Source: DAOTWP01 sp034435675
Lineage (GTDB): Bacteria; Chloroflexota; Anaerolineae; Aggregatilineales; Phototrophicaceae
Assembly (NCBI GenBank): GCA_034435675.1
Contig: DAOTWP010000069.1
Span: 1-37,157, forward strand
Direction of reading: 5' to 3'
DNA length: 37,157 nt
Shown here: piece by piece, positions 7,898 to 14,639 of the stretch
How the letters are laid out: every line of letters begins with the position of its first letter
Numbering within the stretch: position 1 is the first letter of the stretch
The notes under the pieces: model-generated
What the model was told of the DNA's origin: nothing
Database searches by the model: none
What the model saw: only the letters and a program-made list of their open reading frames with translations
Translations under genes and position numbers: made by a program

Positions 7898-8884
7898 TCA
7901 TTGCCCTGGCACATCGTAAACTTCGCGGTTGACGCAGTACGGCAGTGGTCTGCCTTCCAGCCCGGCAATCAGGTTTTCTGCCGCCATCGTCGCCATTTTG
8001 CTGCGGGTTGCCACGCTGGAACTGGCAATATGCGGCACGACCAGACAGTTGCTGAGCGTGAGCAGTGGCGAGTCCATCGGGAGTGGTTCTGGCTCCGTAA
8101 CGTCAAGCGCGGCAAAGGCAATTACCCCATCCTTCAGCGCCGTATACAGCGCGGCGGGATCAACCAGCGGACCGCGCGCGGTGTTAACCAGTACGGCGTT
8201 GGGTTTCATCAGCCGCAGTGTGCGCGCGTTTATCATGTGTCTGGTGTCCGGTGTCAGCGGAGCATGGAGGCTGACGAAGTCCGACTGCGCCAGCAGGTCG
8301 TCGAGTGCAACCTTTTGCGCGTGGACCCCACTCAGGTCCCCCGGTTGGTGCAGGTCATAGTACAGGATCTTCATGCCGAAGCCCGCCGCGCGCTTTGCCA
8401 TCGCCTGCCCGATACGCCCCATGCCGATGATACCCAGCGCTGCGCCGTAAATGTCGTGCCCCATCAGCAGCGTGGGTCCCCAGGTCTGCCATTTGCCGGC
8501 TTTGACATAATACTCGCCTTCGACCACGCGCCGTGCTGCTGCCAACATTAGCGTGAAGGCGAAATCAGCGGTGGTATCGGTGAGCACACCAGGTGTGTGA
8601 CCCACCGGGATGCGGCGCTGAGTGGCGGCGGGGATGTCAATATTGTCAAAACCAACTGCCATCTGGCTGATGACTTTCAGGTTGGGTGCGGCATCCATCA
8701 GTGCGGCGGTGATCGGCTCGGTCAGCAGACACAGCAGCCCTTCGACCTGTGCCACTTCGCGCAGCAGCACATCATGAGAGGGTGGCAATTCGCCTTCCCA
8801 CAACTGCATATCGCAGGCTGCCCGTATCATGTCCAGTCCTCTTTCGGGAATAATGCGGGTGACAAACACGCGCGGCTTTGGCAT
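7898..8884 (-). CDS. D-isomer-specific 2-hydroxyacid dehydrogenase (glyoxylate/hydroxypyruvate reductase-like)
   Basis: This is a 328-residue cytoplasmic NAD(P)-dependent oxidoreductase that interconverts 2-keto acids and D-2-hydroxy acids. The Rossmann glycine motif is GMGRIG at 154-159. The catalytic triad of the family is present as Arg237 (VNTARG), Glu266 (in DVTEPEP) and His285 (PHIAS). Gln74 and the GFDNID segment (78-83) match the glyoxylate reductase branch. The ATG has CAGGAGG about six bases upstream. The gene leads the sugar locus with its own promoter and operator. A role in removing a short keto-acid made by the pathway, such as glyoxylate or hydroxypyruvate, is plausible but not proved. 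Confidence 0.9.
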   Translation of the reverse strand: MPKPRVFVTRIIPERGLDMIRAACDMQLWEGELPPSHDVLLREVAQVEGLLCLLTEPITAALMDAAPNLKVISQMAVGFDNIDIPAATQRRIPVGHTPGVLTDTTADFAFTLMLAAARRVVEGEYYVKAGKWQTWGPTLLMGHDIYGAALGIIGMGRIGQAMAKRAAGFGMKILYYDLHQPGDLSGVHAQKVALDDLLAQSDFVSLHAPLTPDTRHMINARTLRLMKPNAVLVNTARGPLVDPAALYTALKDGVIAFAALDVTEPEPLPMDSPLLTLSNCLVVPHIASSSVATRSKMATMAAENLIAGLEGRPLPYCVNREVYDVPGQ

Positions 8885-8901
8885 GACAACCTCCTGATTT
8901 G

Positions 8902-8916
8902 TCAGATGTCTGATGT
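8902..8916 (-). promoter_or_regulatory. Putative operator in front of the dehydrogenase gene
   Basis: The plus strand reads TCAGATGTCTGATGT, a 15-base match to the site before the regulator gene (there on the other strand). It lies 9-24 bases downstream of the -10 hexamer, over the early transcribed region, and just upstream of the ribosome site. Confidence 0.65.
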
Positions 8917-8925
8917 ATTACTTTT

Positions 8926-8954
8926 AGTATGCGCGCAACCGGGTCAGTTGTCAA
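8926..8954 (-). promoter_or_regulatory. Promoter of the hydroxyacid dehydrogenase gene
   Basis: On the minus strand there is TTGACA (8949-8954), 17 bases, then CATACT (8926-8931). The -35 hexamer ends one base from the left inverted repeat of the IS3 remnant. Nothing upstream of -35 is therefore native sequence, unless the remnant is older than the promoter. Confidence 0.65.
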
Positions 8955-8955
8955 C

Positions 8956-8980
8956 TGACCTAACCCCGATTCAACGGACA
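8956..8980 (+). repeat. Left terminal inverted repeat of the IS3 remnant
   Basis: This 25-base end starts TGACCTAACCCC. The transposase stop codon (TAG on the minus strand, 8960-8962) lies inside it, as is common in this family. Confidence 0.75.
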
Positions 8981-9375
8981 GTGAGAATGCCAGGGGCAGT
9001 AAAGCTGCCCGAAAGTGCAGGGGCTGAAATAACCCAGCGCCGAGTGCCGCCGCTGACGGTTGTACCAGATTTCGATGTAGTCGAAGATTGCCTGGCGTGC
9101 TGCTGCCCGTGAAGGAAACGGATGGTCGGCACACTCGGTCTTCAGCGTACCCTAGAAACTCTCCTGCATGGCGTTATCATAGCAGCGACCGGCATCACTC
9201 CTGCCAGCACGCTTGGTGCCCGCCGGTGACTATCATCGCGCTGCGTAGTTCCCTTGAAGCGGCGCCGCCCGTTGGGCACTAATCCCATCTGCGCTATCAG
9301 GCACGCCACCCAATGCATGCCGATCCGCGCCCCCTGCGAGAATACCTGGATGGCTTTAATCAATATTGAAGACAA
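8960..9375 (-). pseudogene. IS3-family transposase OrfB remnant
   Basis: Two fragments remain on the minus strand. At 8960-9185 the C-terminal end of the DDE integrase core reads YDNAMQESF, stop, GTLKTECADHPF, then FDYIEIWYNRQRRHSALGY. This carries the catalytic Glu region, but an in-frame TAG stands where the family usually has an aromatic residue. At about 9215-9330 an N-terminal fragment reads RIGMHWVACLIAQMGLVP then RRRFKGTT. It corresponds to the helical region before the catalytic core (family pattern R..V.RLM...GL.....RRF..TT). The stretch with both catalytic aspartates is missing. The protein cannot be active. Confidence 0.8.
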
Positions 9376-9451
9376 GAGCGCTCGTTCTTCGCTCGGCGTA
9401 CTTTCGGTATCCCTGGTCGCTCCTTACTCGCCGTCTATCGGACATTTTTTG

Positions 9452-9476
9452 TGTCCGCCAAACTGGGGTAAGGTCA
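9452..9476 (-). repeat. Right terminal inverted repeat of the IS3 remnant
   Basis: This 25-base end reads TGACCTTACCCC from the outside on the minus strand. Its first three bases are the TGA stop codon of the HIT-family gene. Confidence 0.75.
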
Positions 9477-9824
9477 GTCGCGCTTCGCCAGCATAGGACC
9501 GAGTTTGCGCCCGCCAAGCAGGTGCATGTGAAGATGCGGGACTTCCTGCCCACCGTCGCCCCTGCAATTCACCAGCAGGCGATAACCACTTTCGGCAATC
9601 CCTAACTGCTCCGCGATTGCCCGCGCCGCAGTAAACAACCGCCCCAGCATCAACTCGTCTCCGGTGGTGACATCGGCAGCAGTTGGTATTTCCTTGTTAG
9701 GCACGATCAGGATATGAACGGGAGCCTGAGGGTGAAGATCCTTGAAAGCGGTCACCAGATCATCGCGATAGACGATTTCGGCGGGAATCTCCCCGGCGAT
9801 GATTTTTGAGAATACACTAGCCAT
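9474..9824 (-). CDS. HIT-family nucleotide-binding hydrolase (HinT-like)
   Basis: This is a 116-residue histidine-triad protein. The triad HLHMH is at 97-101 in VPHLHMHLLGG, and the N-terminal FSKIIAGEIPAEIVY block is typical of HinT. HinT-like enzymes hydrolyse purine phosphoramidates and aminoacyl-adenylates in the cytoplasm. The last residues after LLGG are GPMLAKRD. The usual tail of the family often ends in a short Trp-containing segment, which is absent here. The TGA stop is supplied by the tip of the IS3 remnant at 9474-9476, so the natural C terminus may have been replaced. The gene follows the enoyl-CoA hydratase with an 83-base gap. Confidence 0.9.
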   Translation of the reverse strand: MASVFSKIIAGEIPAEIVYRDDLVTAFKDLHPQAPVHILIVPNKEIPTAADVTTGDELMLGRLFTAARAIAEQLGIAESGYRLLVNCRGDGGQEVPHLHMHLLGGRKLGPMLAKRD

Positions 9825-9907
9825 CTGTAATCAATGTCCTCTCGTTTGCTGCGCTCCAGCGGAGAATTTGCCACTCATTACTGCCACGACAGCCCACGCC
9901 GCCCGAG

Positions 9908-10705
9908 TCATTCGCCCTTAAAGACCGGTTGGCGCTTCTCGACAAATGCCAGCACCCCTTCACGGAAGTCATTGGTCCGGAACGCTGCGCCCTGTAACTG
10001 GGCTTCATAGTCAAGCGCTTCTGCCAGGGTACGCTCAGCCGCCTTATAGACTGCGCGTTTGGTCAGCCCGATTGCTTTCGTAGGCATTTTCGCTAACCGT
10101 GCCGCCAGCGCCTGCGCTTCGGTGTGCAGGTCGTCGTGGGGCACAACCCGGTTGACGATCCCGTATTCCAGCGCTTGCTGTGCAGGCAGGCGATTTTTGG
10201 CATCGGCAAACAGCGCCAGTTCAAACGCCCGCCCCACACCCACCAGGCGCTGCAGGAGATATGTCCCGCCGCTGTCCGGCACGATCCCGATGTTAACAAA
10301 CGCCGCAAAGACAAAACTCGCGCGATCCGAAGCGATACGCAGGTCACACGCCAGCGGCAGACTGCTGCCAGCCCCGGCTGCCACCCCGTTGATGGCGCAG
10401 ACGACCGGCTTCTCCAGCGAATAGATTTGCAGTGCCAGCGTGTTTAAGCCGCTGCGCAGGTATTCAGTGATCGGTACATCAAGTTGCCCACTGAGTTCCA
10501 GCAGGTCCGCCCCGCTGCAAAAGCCCTTGCCCGCGCCGGTCAGCAGCACCGCGCGGATTGCCGAGTCGCGTGCTGCCTGCTTGAAAGCGTCCTGCAACTC
10601 GCGGATCATCTGTTGATTGAGGGAGTTATAGGTATCCGGGCGATTCAGCGTAATGGTGGCAATGCCATCAGCCGCGTCAAAAAGGATTGTTTCATAAGCT
10701 GGCAT
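9908..10705 (-). CDS. Enoyl-CoA hydratase/isomerase family protein (PaaG-like)
   Basis: This is a 265-residue crotonase-fold enzyme acting on acyl-CoA in the cytoplasm. The oxyanion-hole segments are visible as GAGKGFCSGADL and NGVAAGAGSSLPLACDLRIAS. In hydratases one catalytic Glu lies in a PE segment before the GAGG loop. Here that position is Asn (FVNIG), and the following loop is IVPDSGG with an Asp. That pattern is known from PaaG-type isomerases and some dienoyl-CoA isomerases. A double-bond or epoxide isomerase is therefore more likely than a classical hydratase. CGAGGA lies about eight bases before the ATG. It is only 26 bases behind the FabG-like gene, so the two are probably co-transcribed. 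Confidence 0.88.
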   Translation of the reverse strand: MPAYETILFDAADGIATITLNRPDTYNSLNQQMIRELQDAFKQAARDSAIRAVLLTGAGKGFCSGADLLELSGQLDVPITEYLRSGLNTLALQIYSLEKPVVCAINGVAAGAGSSLPLACDLRIASDRASFVFAAFVNIGIVPDSGGTYLLQRLVGVGRAFELALFADAKNRLPAQQALEYGIVNRVVPHDDLHTEAQALAARLAKMPTKAIGLTKRAVYKAAERTLAEALDYEAQLQGAAFRTNDFREGVLAFVEKRQPVFKGE

Positions 10706-10731
10706 GTTTCAGTCCTCGTCAGAAATCCATC

Positions 10732-11478
10732 TCACATAACCATCCCGCCATCCACTTGTAGCACCTGCCCAGTGATGTAAGCCGCATCGTCAGAAGCAAG
10801 GAAGGCTACGGCGCGGGCAACATCTTCTGCCGTGCCAAGCCGTTCCAGTGGGATGGCGGCTTTCGCCTGTTCAATCAAGTCTGCGCTGAGGTCTTTGGTC
10901 ATATCGGTTTCGACAAACCCCGGCGCGACTACATTCACGGTGATACTGCGGCTGGCAACTTCTTTGGCGAGAGCTTTGGACATGCCGATGATGCCCGCTT
11001 TGCTGGCGGCATAATTCGTCTGCCCGCCATTACCCGCAATGCCCACCACACTGCTGATATTGATAATGCGTCCGTAACGCTTACGCATCATGGCGCGGAC
11101 GGCGGCTTTGGAACACAGCCATGTGCTGCGCAGATTGGTGCTAATGACCACATCAAAGTCTTCAGGTTTCAGCAGCATAATCACGTTATCGCGCGTCATC
11201 CCAGCGTTGTTCACCAGAATGTCAATCTTGCCATAGGTTTCAGTGGTCGCCTTGATCAGCGCGTCTACCTGTTCGGGTTCGGAGACATCCGCCTTGAATG
11301 CCAGCGCTTGTCCCCCGGCTGCCGTGATCGCTGCGACAACGCTGTTGGCGGCGTCGGCGCTGCTGTTGTAGTTGACGACCACAGCAGCACCCCGCGCTGT
11401 CAGTTCAAGGGCAATCGCACGTCCGATGCCGCGGCTAGCGCCGGTCACCACTGCCACACGAGTATCAAGCTGTCCCAT
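10732..11478 (-). CDS. fabG: 3-oxoacyl-[acyl-carrier-protein] reductase, FabG-type SDR
   Basis: This is a 248-residue short-chain dehydrogenase. The cofactor motif is TGASRGIG at 12-19, with NNAG at 90-93. The catalytic tetrad is Asn115, Ser143, Tyr156 and Lys160 (YAASK). The C terminus has FLASDDAAYITGQVLQVDGG, the FabG signature. It reduces beta-ketoacyl-ACP with NADPH in fatty-acid elongation. The frame stays open upstream to 11703. That extension has no family similarity, and the ATG at 11478 has AAAGGA about ten bases upstream, so it is taken as the start. Because an acyl-CoA enzyme follows, an acetoacetyl-CoA reductase role is the main alternative. Confidence 0.92.
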   Translation of the reverse strand: MGQLDTRVAVVTGASRGIGRAIALELTARGAAVVVNYNSSADAANSVVAAITAAGGQALAFKADVSEPEQVDALIKATTETYGKIDILVNNAGMTRDNVIMLLKPEDFDVVISTNLRSTWLCSKAAVRAMMRKRYGRIINISSVVGIAGNGGQTNYAASKAGIIGMSKALAKEVASRSITVNVVAPGFVETDMTKDLSADLIEQAKAAIPLERLGTAEDVARAVAFLASDDAAYITGQVLQVDGGMVM

Positions 11479-11608
11479 GCCTGTTTTCCTTTCGAAAATA
11501 CCGAGTGTCGCGTATCCGGCGGCTGCACCCGTTCCTGTGTCGTGCATATAACTATAGCGAAGTTCGCAGACTGTATCCAGCATTGCCAGCCCCAGCCAGG
11601 GCCCGCAA

Positions 11609-13132
11609 TCAGGGGCTGACCCAGCCCAGCAGCAGAATCGTGCCGCGCAGGTCGCCCGTGAGATTATAGGCTCCTGAACCGGAAGCATTAGCAACATAAA
11701 CATCTACGCTGCCGTCGCCATCTGTGCGCACACCGGTAAACGCGAGATACTGTCCATCTGGCGAAAAGACCGGATCACACATGCTGGGCGGCGGCTGTGC
11801 TTCGGCGATGGGCTGAAATTCGCGGGTATAAACGCGCGCGCCATAAGGGCACTGCCCGTTGCGCCCGCCGACTGCAAAACGCTGGCCATCTGGTGCCCAT
11901 GCCGCAATCATGCCGTTGCGTGGAAAGTTCAGGTCAGGGCTGCGCCCGACTTCGTCGCCGCTGATCGTCATCAGCGCTGTGACGGTAGAAGTGCCCGCGC
12001 TCTGAAAGATCACTGCACTGCCGTCCGGCGACCAGGCTTCCGAGAGATTAATCTGCTGTGCCGCCCCAGCACGCAGCCGCACCCCCCGCGCTTGCCCGGA
12101 AGCGACATCCGCGATATACAGCGCACGTTCGGGATCGCCAAAGGCAGGGCTGCCGCTGGCAAACGCCAGCAACCGCGGGTTGACCCAAACAGGTGGTTCC
12201 GTTACCCACACATCGGACACCTGCCGCACTTCGCCGGTTGCCACTTCAAGCAGAAACACGTTGCCACCATCAGGCAGCGGGTCCACACTGGCATCACATG
12301 CGCCGGGATCGCCGGGAACCCAACTGGGGCAGCGAGCACGATCCGAGACGAAGGCAATAAAGCGCCCGTCTGGTGACCACACCGGCATGGTGTCGTAAGC
12401 AGGATGATTAGTCAGGTTCTCCCACAAGGAGGTTTGCATGTTAAAGGCGAAAATATCTATTTCATAGCCAGTAGCGATTGCCAGTGCCATCTGGCTGCCA
12501 TCGGGCGACCAACTGGGGTGGGTGACGAAACCACGCTGCACCAGTGAAGGCAGCGCGAGGGCACGTTGGCTGAATTCTGTGGCAATATCCAGCACGTATA
12601 AGCCCGAATTGAGACCGTCCCGCAGAAAATAGGCGACAGCATTGCCGCGCGGCGCGACAAAAATCTGGTCATCGGTGGGTGCGGATAGTCGCAGCACCTC
12701 TATCCGCCCTGTGCGTGTATTGGGCAGCGAGAAATACAGCGTTTCGATGCCAGTCGTGGGTTGTGCAGTGGAAAGGTTGCGGATCGTCTCGCGATCATTG
12801 CGATTGACAAACGCGACATACCCCCCGGAGAGACCATTGACCAGATTGTCCGGCAGATCAACACTTACCCACAAATCGGTGCGCAGGCTGAGCGTTGGCT
12901 GCGGCGTAATCGAAGGGGTGGGCGTAACGCTAGGCGTCAGGGTTGGGGGTTCTGTCGCCGTTGCGGTGGGCGTGTCCGTCGCGGTGGGCGTGATTGTCGG
13001 TGTCGAGGTATCCGTCGGCGCTGGCGTATCCGTCGGGATCAGGGTTTCTGTGGGAGTCGGGGTGGGCGCTGCCGCAACATTGCACGCAGCCAACAACACG
13101 CAGAGCATTAAACCAGGTATCAGTTGCTTCAT
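11609..13132 (-). CDS. PD40/TolB-like beta-propeller lipoprotein with Thr/Pro linker
   Basis: This is a 507-residue exported lipoprotein. The signal peptide MKQLIPGLMLCVLLAAC ends in a lipobox with Cys17. A low-complexity Thr/Pro stalk follows to about residue 80. Then comes a beta-propeller built from PD40/WD40-like repeats: HPSWSPDGSQMALA, MPVWSPDGRFIAFVSDR, SEAWSPDGSAVIFQS, IAAWAPDGQRFAVGG and DPVFSPDGQYLAFTG. The fold is shared with TolB but there is no Tol system in view, so it is best seen as a surface protein-interaction propeller of unknown partner. The start ATG has no obvious ribosome site. A 130-base gap separates it from fabG, so it is likely a separate unit. Confidence 0.85.
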   Translation of the reverse strand: MKQLIPGLMLCVLLAACNVAAAPTPTPTETLIPTDTPAPTDTSTPTITPTATDTPTATATEPPTLTPSVTPTPSITPQPTLSLRTDLWVSVDLPDNLVNGLSGGYVAFVNRNDRETIRNLSTAQPTTGIETLYFSLPNTRTGRIEVLRLSAPTDDQIFVAPRGNAVAYFLRDGLNSGLYVLDIATEFSQRALALPSLVQRGFVTHPSWSPDGSQMALAIATGYEIDIFAFNMQTSLWENLTNHPAYDTMPVWSPDGRFIAFVSDRARCPSWVPGDPGACDASVDPLPDGGNVFLLEVATGEVRQVSDVWVTEPPVWVNPRLLAFASGSPAFGDPERALYIADVASGQARGVRLRAGAAQQINLSEAWSPDGSAVIFQSAGTSTVTALMTISGDEVGRSPDLNFPRNGMIAAWAPDGQRFAVGGRNGQCPYGARVYTREFQPIAEAQPPPSMCDPVFSPDGQYLAFTGVRTDGDGSVDVYVANASGSGAYNLTGDLRGTILLLGWVSP

Positions 13133-13298
13133 AGACTGTCCGAAGACTCTTTAACTGTGCAGAGGGCAGCACAGGTACGCTGCTCTGCGGCTGTCAGAAC
13201 TGGCATCTGCAATCTGTGCAGTGATGGATAGCATAACACGGTCATCGCGCCAGTTCTATGCCCGGAAAACGACGCACTGCCTGTGCCACAGCGCGGTG

Positions 13299-14639
13299 TT
13301 ATTCGACTTCGACCGTCAGCGAATAGACTTCCTGCCGTCCAGTTGGGAAAATTACCAGCAAGGTGTATGTAGTCGTTTGTTGTGGGCATACCTGACGCGC
13401 CTCAACACTGCCCGCGGACTGCCCCTCAAACAGCACCTGCTCCGCATCAGGCACGGACCAGACCAGTGTCGTACAGACGCCCGCAGCAATTCGTGGTGGA
13501 TCGGCAGCAAAGTCAATCGGCACAGGCGTCGGTGTGGACGGCAGCGGTGTGGGGGTGCGCGCGGTTGGGTTGGACGGCAGGCGTAGTTCCTGCCCTGCCA
13601 CAATCCGGTTCGGGTCGGTGAGGCAGTTGCCTGCCATGAGGTCATCCAGCGGCACGCCGAAAAGCTGGCTAAGGCGCAGCAGGTTGTCGCCGCGCTGCAC
13701 CACGTAAACCATTTCCCAATCAGCACGTGGCATACAACCTGCGGCAGTCGCATCCGGGGGTTGTGTGCTCACAGGCACGAGTGTGGGGGCAGCAGCAGGT
13801 ATTTCAACAGGCGCAGGCAGCAGCGCCAGCGGCAGTCGCGTGATGTTCGCCTGCGCGACTGGCTCTGGCAAAGAAGGGCTGCTGTTGACGTCCAGCCCTG
13901 CAGCGCCGCCCAGCGAGAGTACTACCTGCATGCCGGGCTGCACGACCTGAACGCGATTGTTCGCGCTGATTACGCCCACGCCATCGAGTGCGACAATCTG
14001 CATGGATTGGGCACGCTGTGCTGTTATGAAAAGCGTGGCAGTGCTGCTAACCAGCGCACCATTGATGCGGAACGCGGGCTGCTTTCCGGTGGAAGCCTGA
14101 ATCAACAGCCCATTCGCCACACGGTCCACGCAGTCGCGGTTCTGTGCCGCGCTCAGTTGAAACGCGCGAAAATCGGGGGTAGTGGCTTCAAGGGCGACAT
14201 CGCCTACCAGTACCAGCGTCACCAGCGGCGCCGCCTGTATGCCTTCCGGGGAATCCGGCAGGCTGATAAACGCGATGCCCCACGACTGCTGCTCCAGACT
14301 CAGCGGGGCGGCAAAGATACCCGTCAGCCCGGCGACAGCGAGACGATCCCCCGTTCGGCTGAACAGGGGTTGTGTCCCTGGTTGCCCCGCGACACTGACC
14401 TGCGGAAACCCGTAACAAAGCTGGTTGAGTCCTGCTGACGCACAACTGGCGCGCGCCGTGCGTACTGCCTGCTCGATAAACGCGGCACAATCCGCGATGG
14501 GCGCTGCTGCGGCAAGCGCCTGCGATGTGCCCGTTGCTATAACTGTCGGGGGTGCCGCAGTGCCGGACGCGACACAACCCGCGCCAGTGATCAGCAGCGC
14601 CAACAGCACACCCTGAAATAGCTGCTTTACCGGCTTCAT
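13299..14639 (-). CDS. LysM-domain lipoprotein with C-terminal Ig-like domain
   Basis: This is a 446-residue lipoprotein. The signal peptide has a lipobox ITGAGC with Cys22. A roughly 250-residue N-terminal region has no recognised domain. It contains several Cys (51, 66, 75, 170) that may pair, and a strand-rich stretch on values for 'NNRVQVV'. A Pro-rich linker follows, then one LysM motif at 311-355 (YVVQRGDNLLRLSQLFGVP to GQELRLP) that binds peptidoglycan glycans. After a second Thr/Pro linker comes an Ig-like domain with ...CTTLVWSVPDAEQVLFEG. Its ATG overlaps the stop of the AlbA_2 gene by four bases (ATGA, 14636-14639), so they are translationally coupled. Confidence 0.85.
   Translation of the reverse strand: MKPVKQLFQGVLLALLITGAGCVASGTAAPPTVIATGTSQALAAAAPIADCAAFIEQAVRTARASCASAGLNQLCYGFPQVSVAGQPGTQPLFSRTGDRLAVAGLTGIFAAPLSLEQQSWGIAFISLPDSPEGIQAAPLVTLVLVGDVALEATTPDFRAFQLSAAQNRDCVDRVANGLLIQASTGKQPAFRINGALVSSTATLFITAQRAQSMQIVALDGVGVISANNRVQVVQPGMQVVLSLGGAAGLDVNSSPSLPEPVAQANITRLPLALLPAPVEIPAAAPTLVPVSTQPPDATAAGCMPRADWEMVYVVQRGDNLLRLSQLFGVPLDDLMAGNCLTDPNRIVAGQELRLPSNPTARTPTPLPSTPTPVPIDFAADPPRIAAGVCTTLVWSVPDAEQVLFEGQSAGSVEARQVCPQQTTTYTLLVIFPTGRQEVYSLTVEVE

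Larger units (their letters stand above)
8956..9476. mobile_element. Internally deleted IS3-family element with both terminal inverted repeats
   Basis: The two ends are inverted repeats of 25 bases at 8956-8980 and 9452-9476. They match at 19 of 25 positions: TGACCTAACCCC versus TGACCTTACCCC at the tips, both closing with CGGACA. The element is 521 bases, while intact IS3-family elements are about 1.2-1.5 kb. The interior keeps only fragments of OrfB. No 3-4 base target duplication is evident (flanks CAAC and GTCG). It is a dead, MITE-like remnant that could still be mobilised by a related transposase. Confidence 0.8.

Noticed and set aside
8942..8960. Perfect 9-base palindrome (GGTCAGTTG, T, CAACTGACC) spanning the left IS end, considered as an IS-circle junction or operator
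   Set aside because: Sequence to the left does not continue as a second IS3 end, and no partner site occurs at the other promoters; likely coincidence of the -35 and the IS tip.
9142..9375. A 77-residue frame as a stand-alone gene
   Set aside because: It is the N-terminal fragment of the IS3 OrfB remnant plus unrelated sequence across the deletion.
8940..9490. Target-site duplication of the IS3 remnant
   Set aside because: Flanking bases CAAC and GTCG do not match; the duplication has decayed or never existed.
10732..11703. Longer fabG start at 11703
   Set aside because: The extra 75 residues are not family-like, and the ATG at 11478 has a ribosome site and gives the exact FabG N terminus.
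12930..13080. Short-period repeats of Thr/Pro codons considered as a repeat array
   Set aside because: They lie in frame in a lipoprotein stalk and are codon repetition of a low-complexity linker; the spacing is not CRISPR-like.
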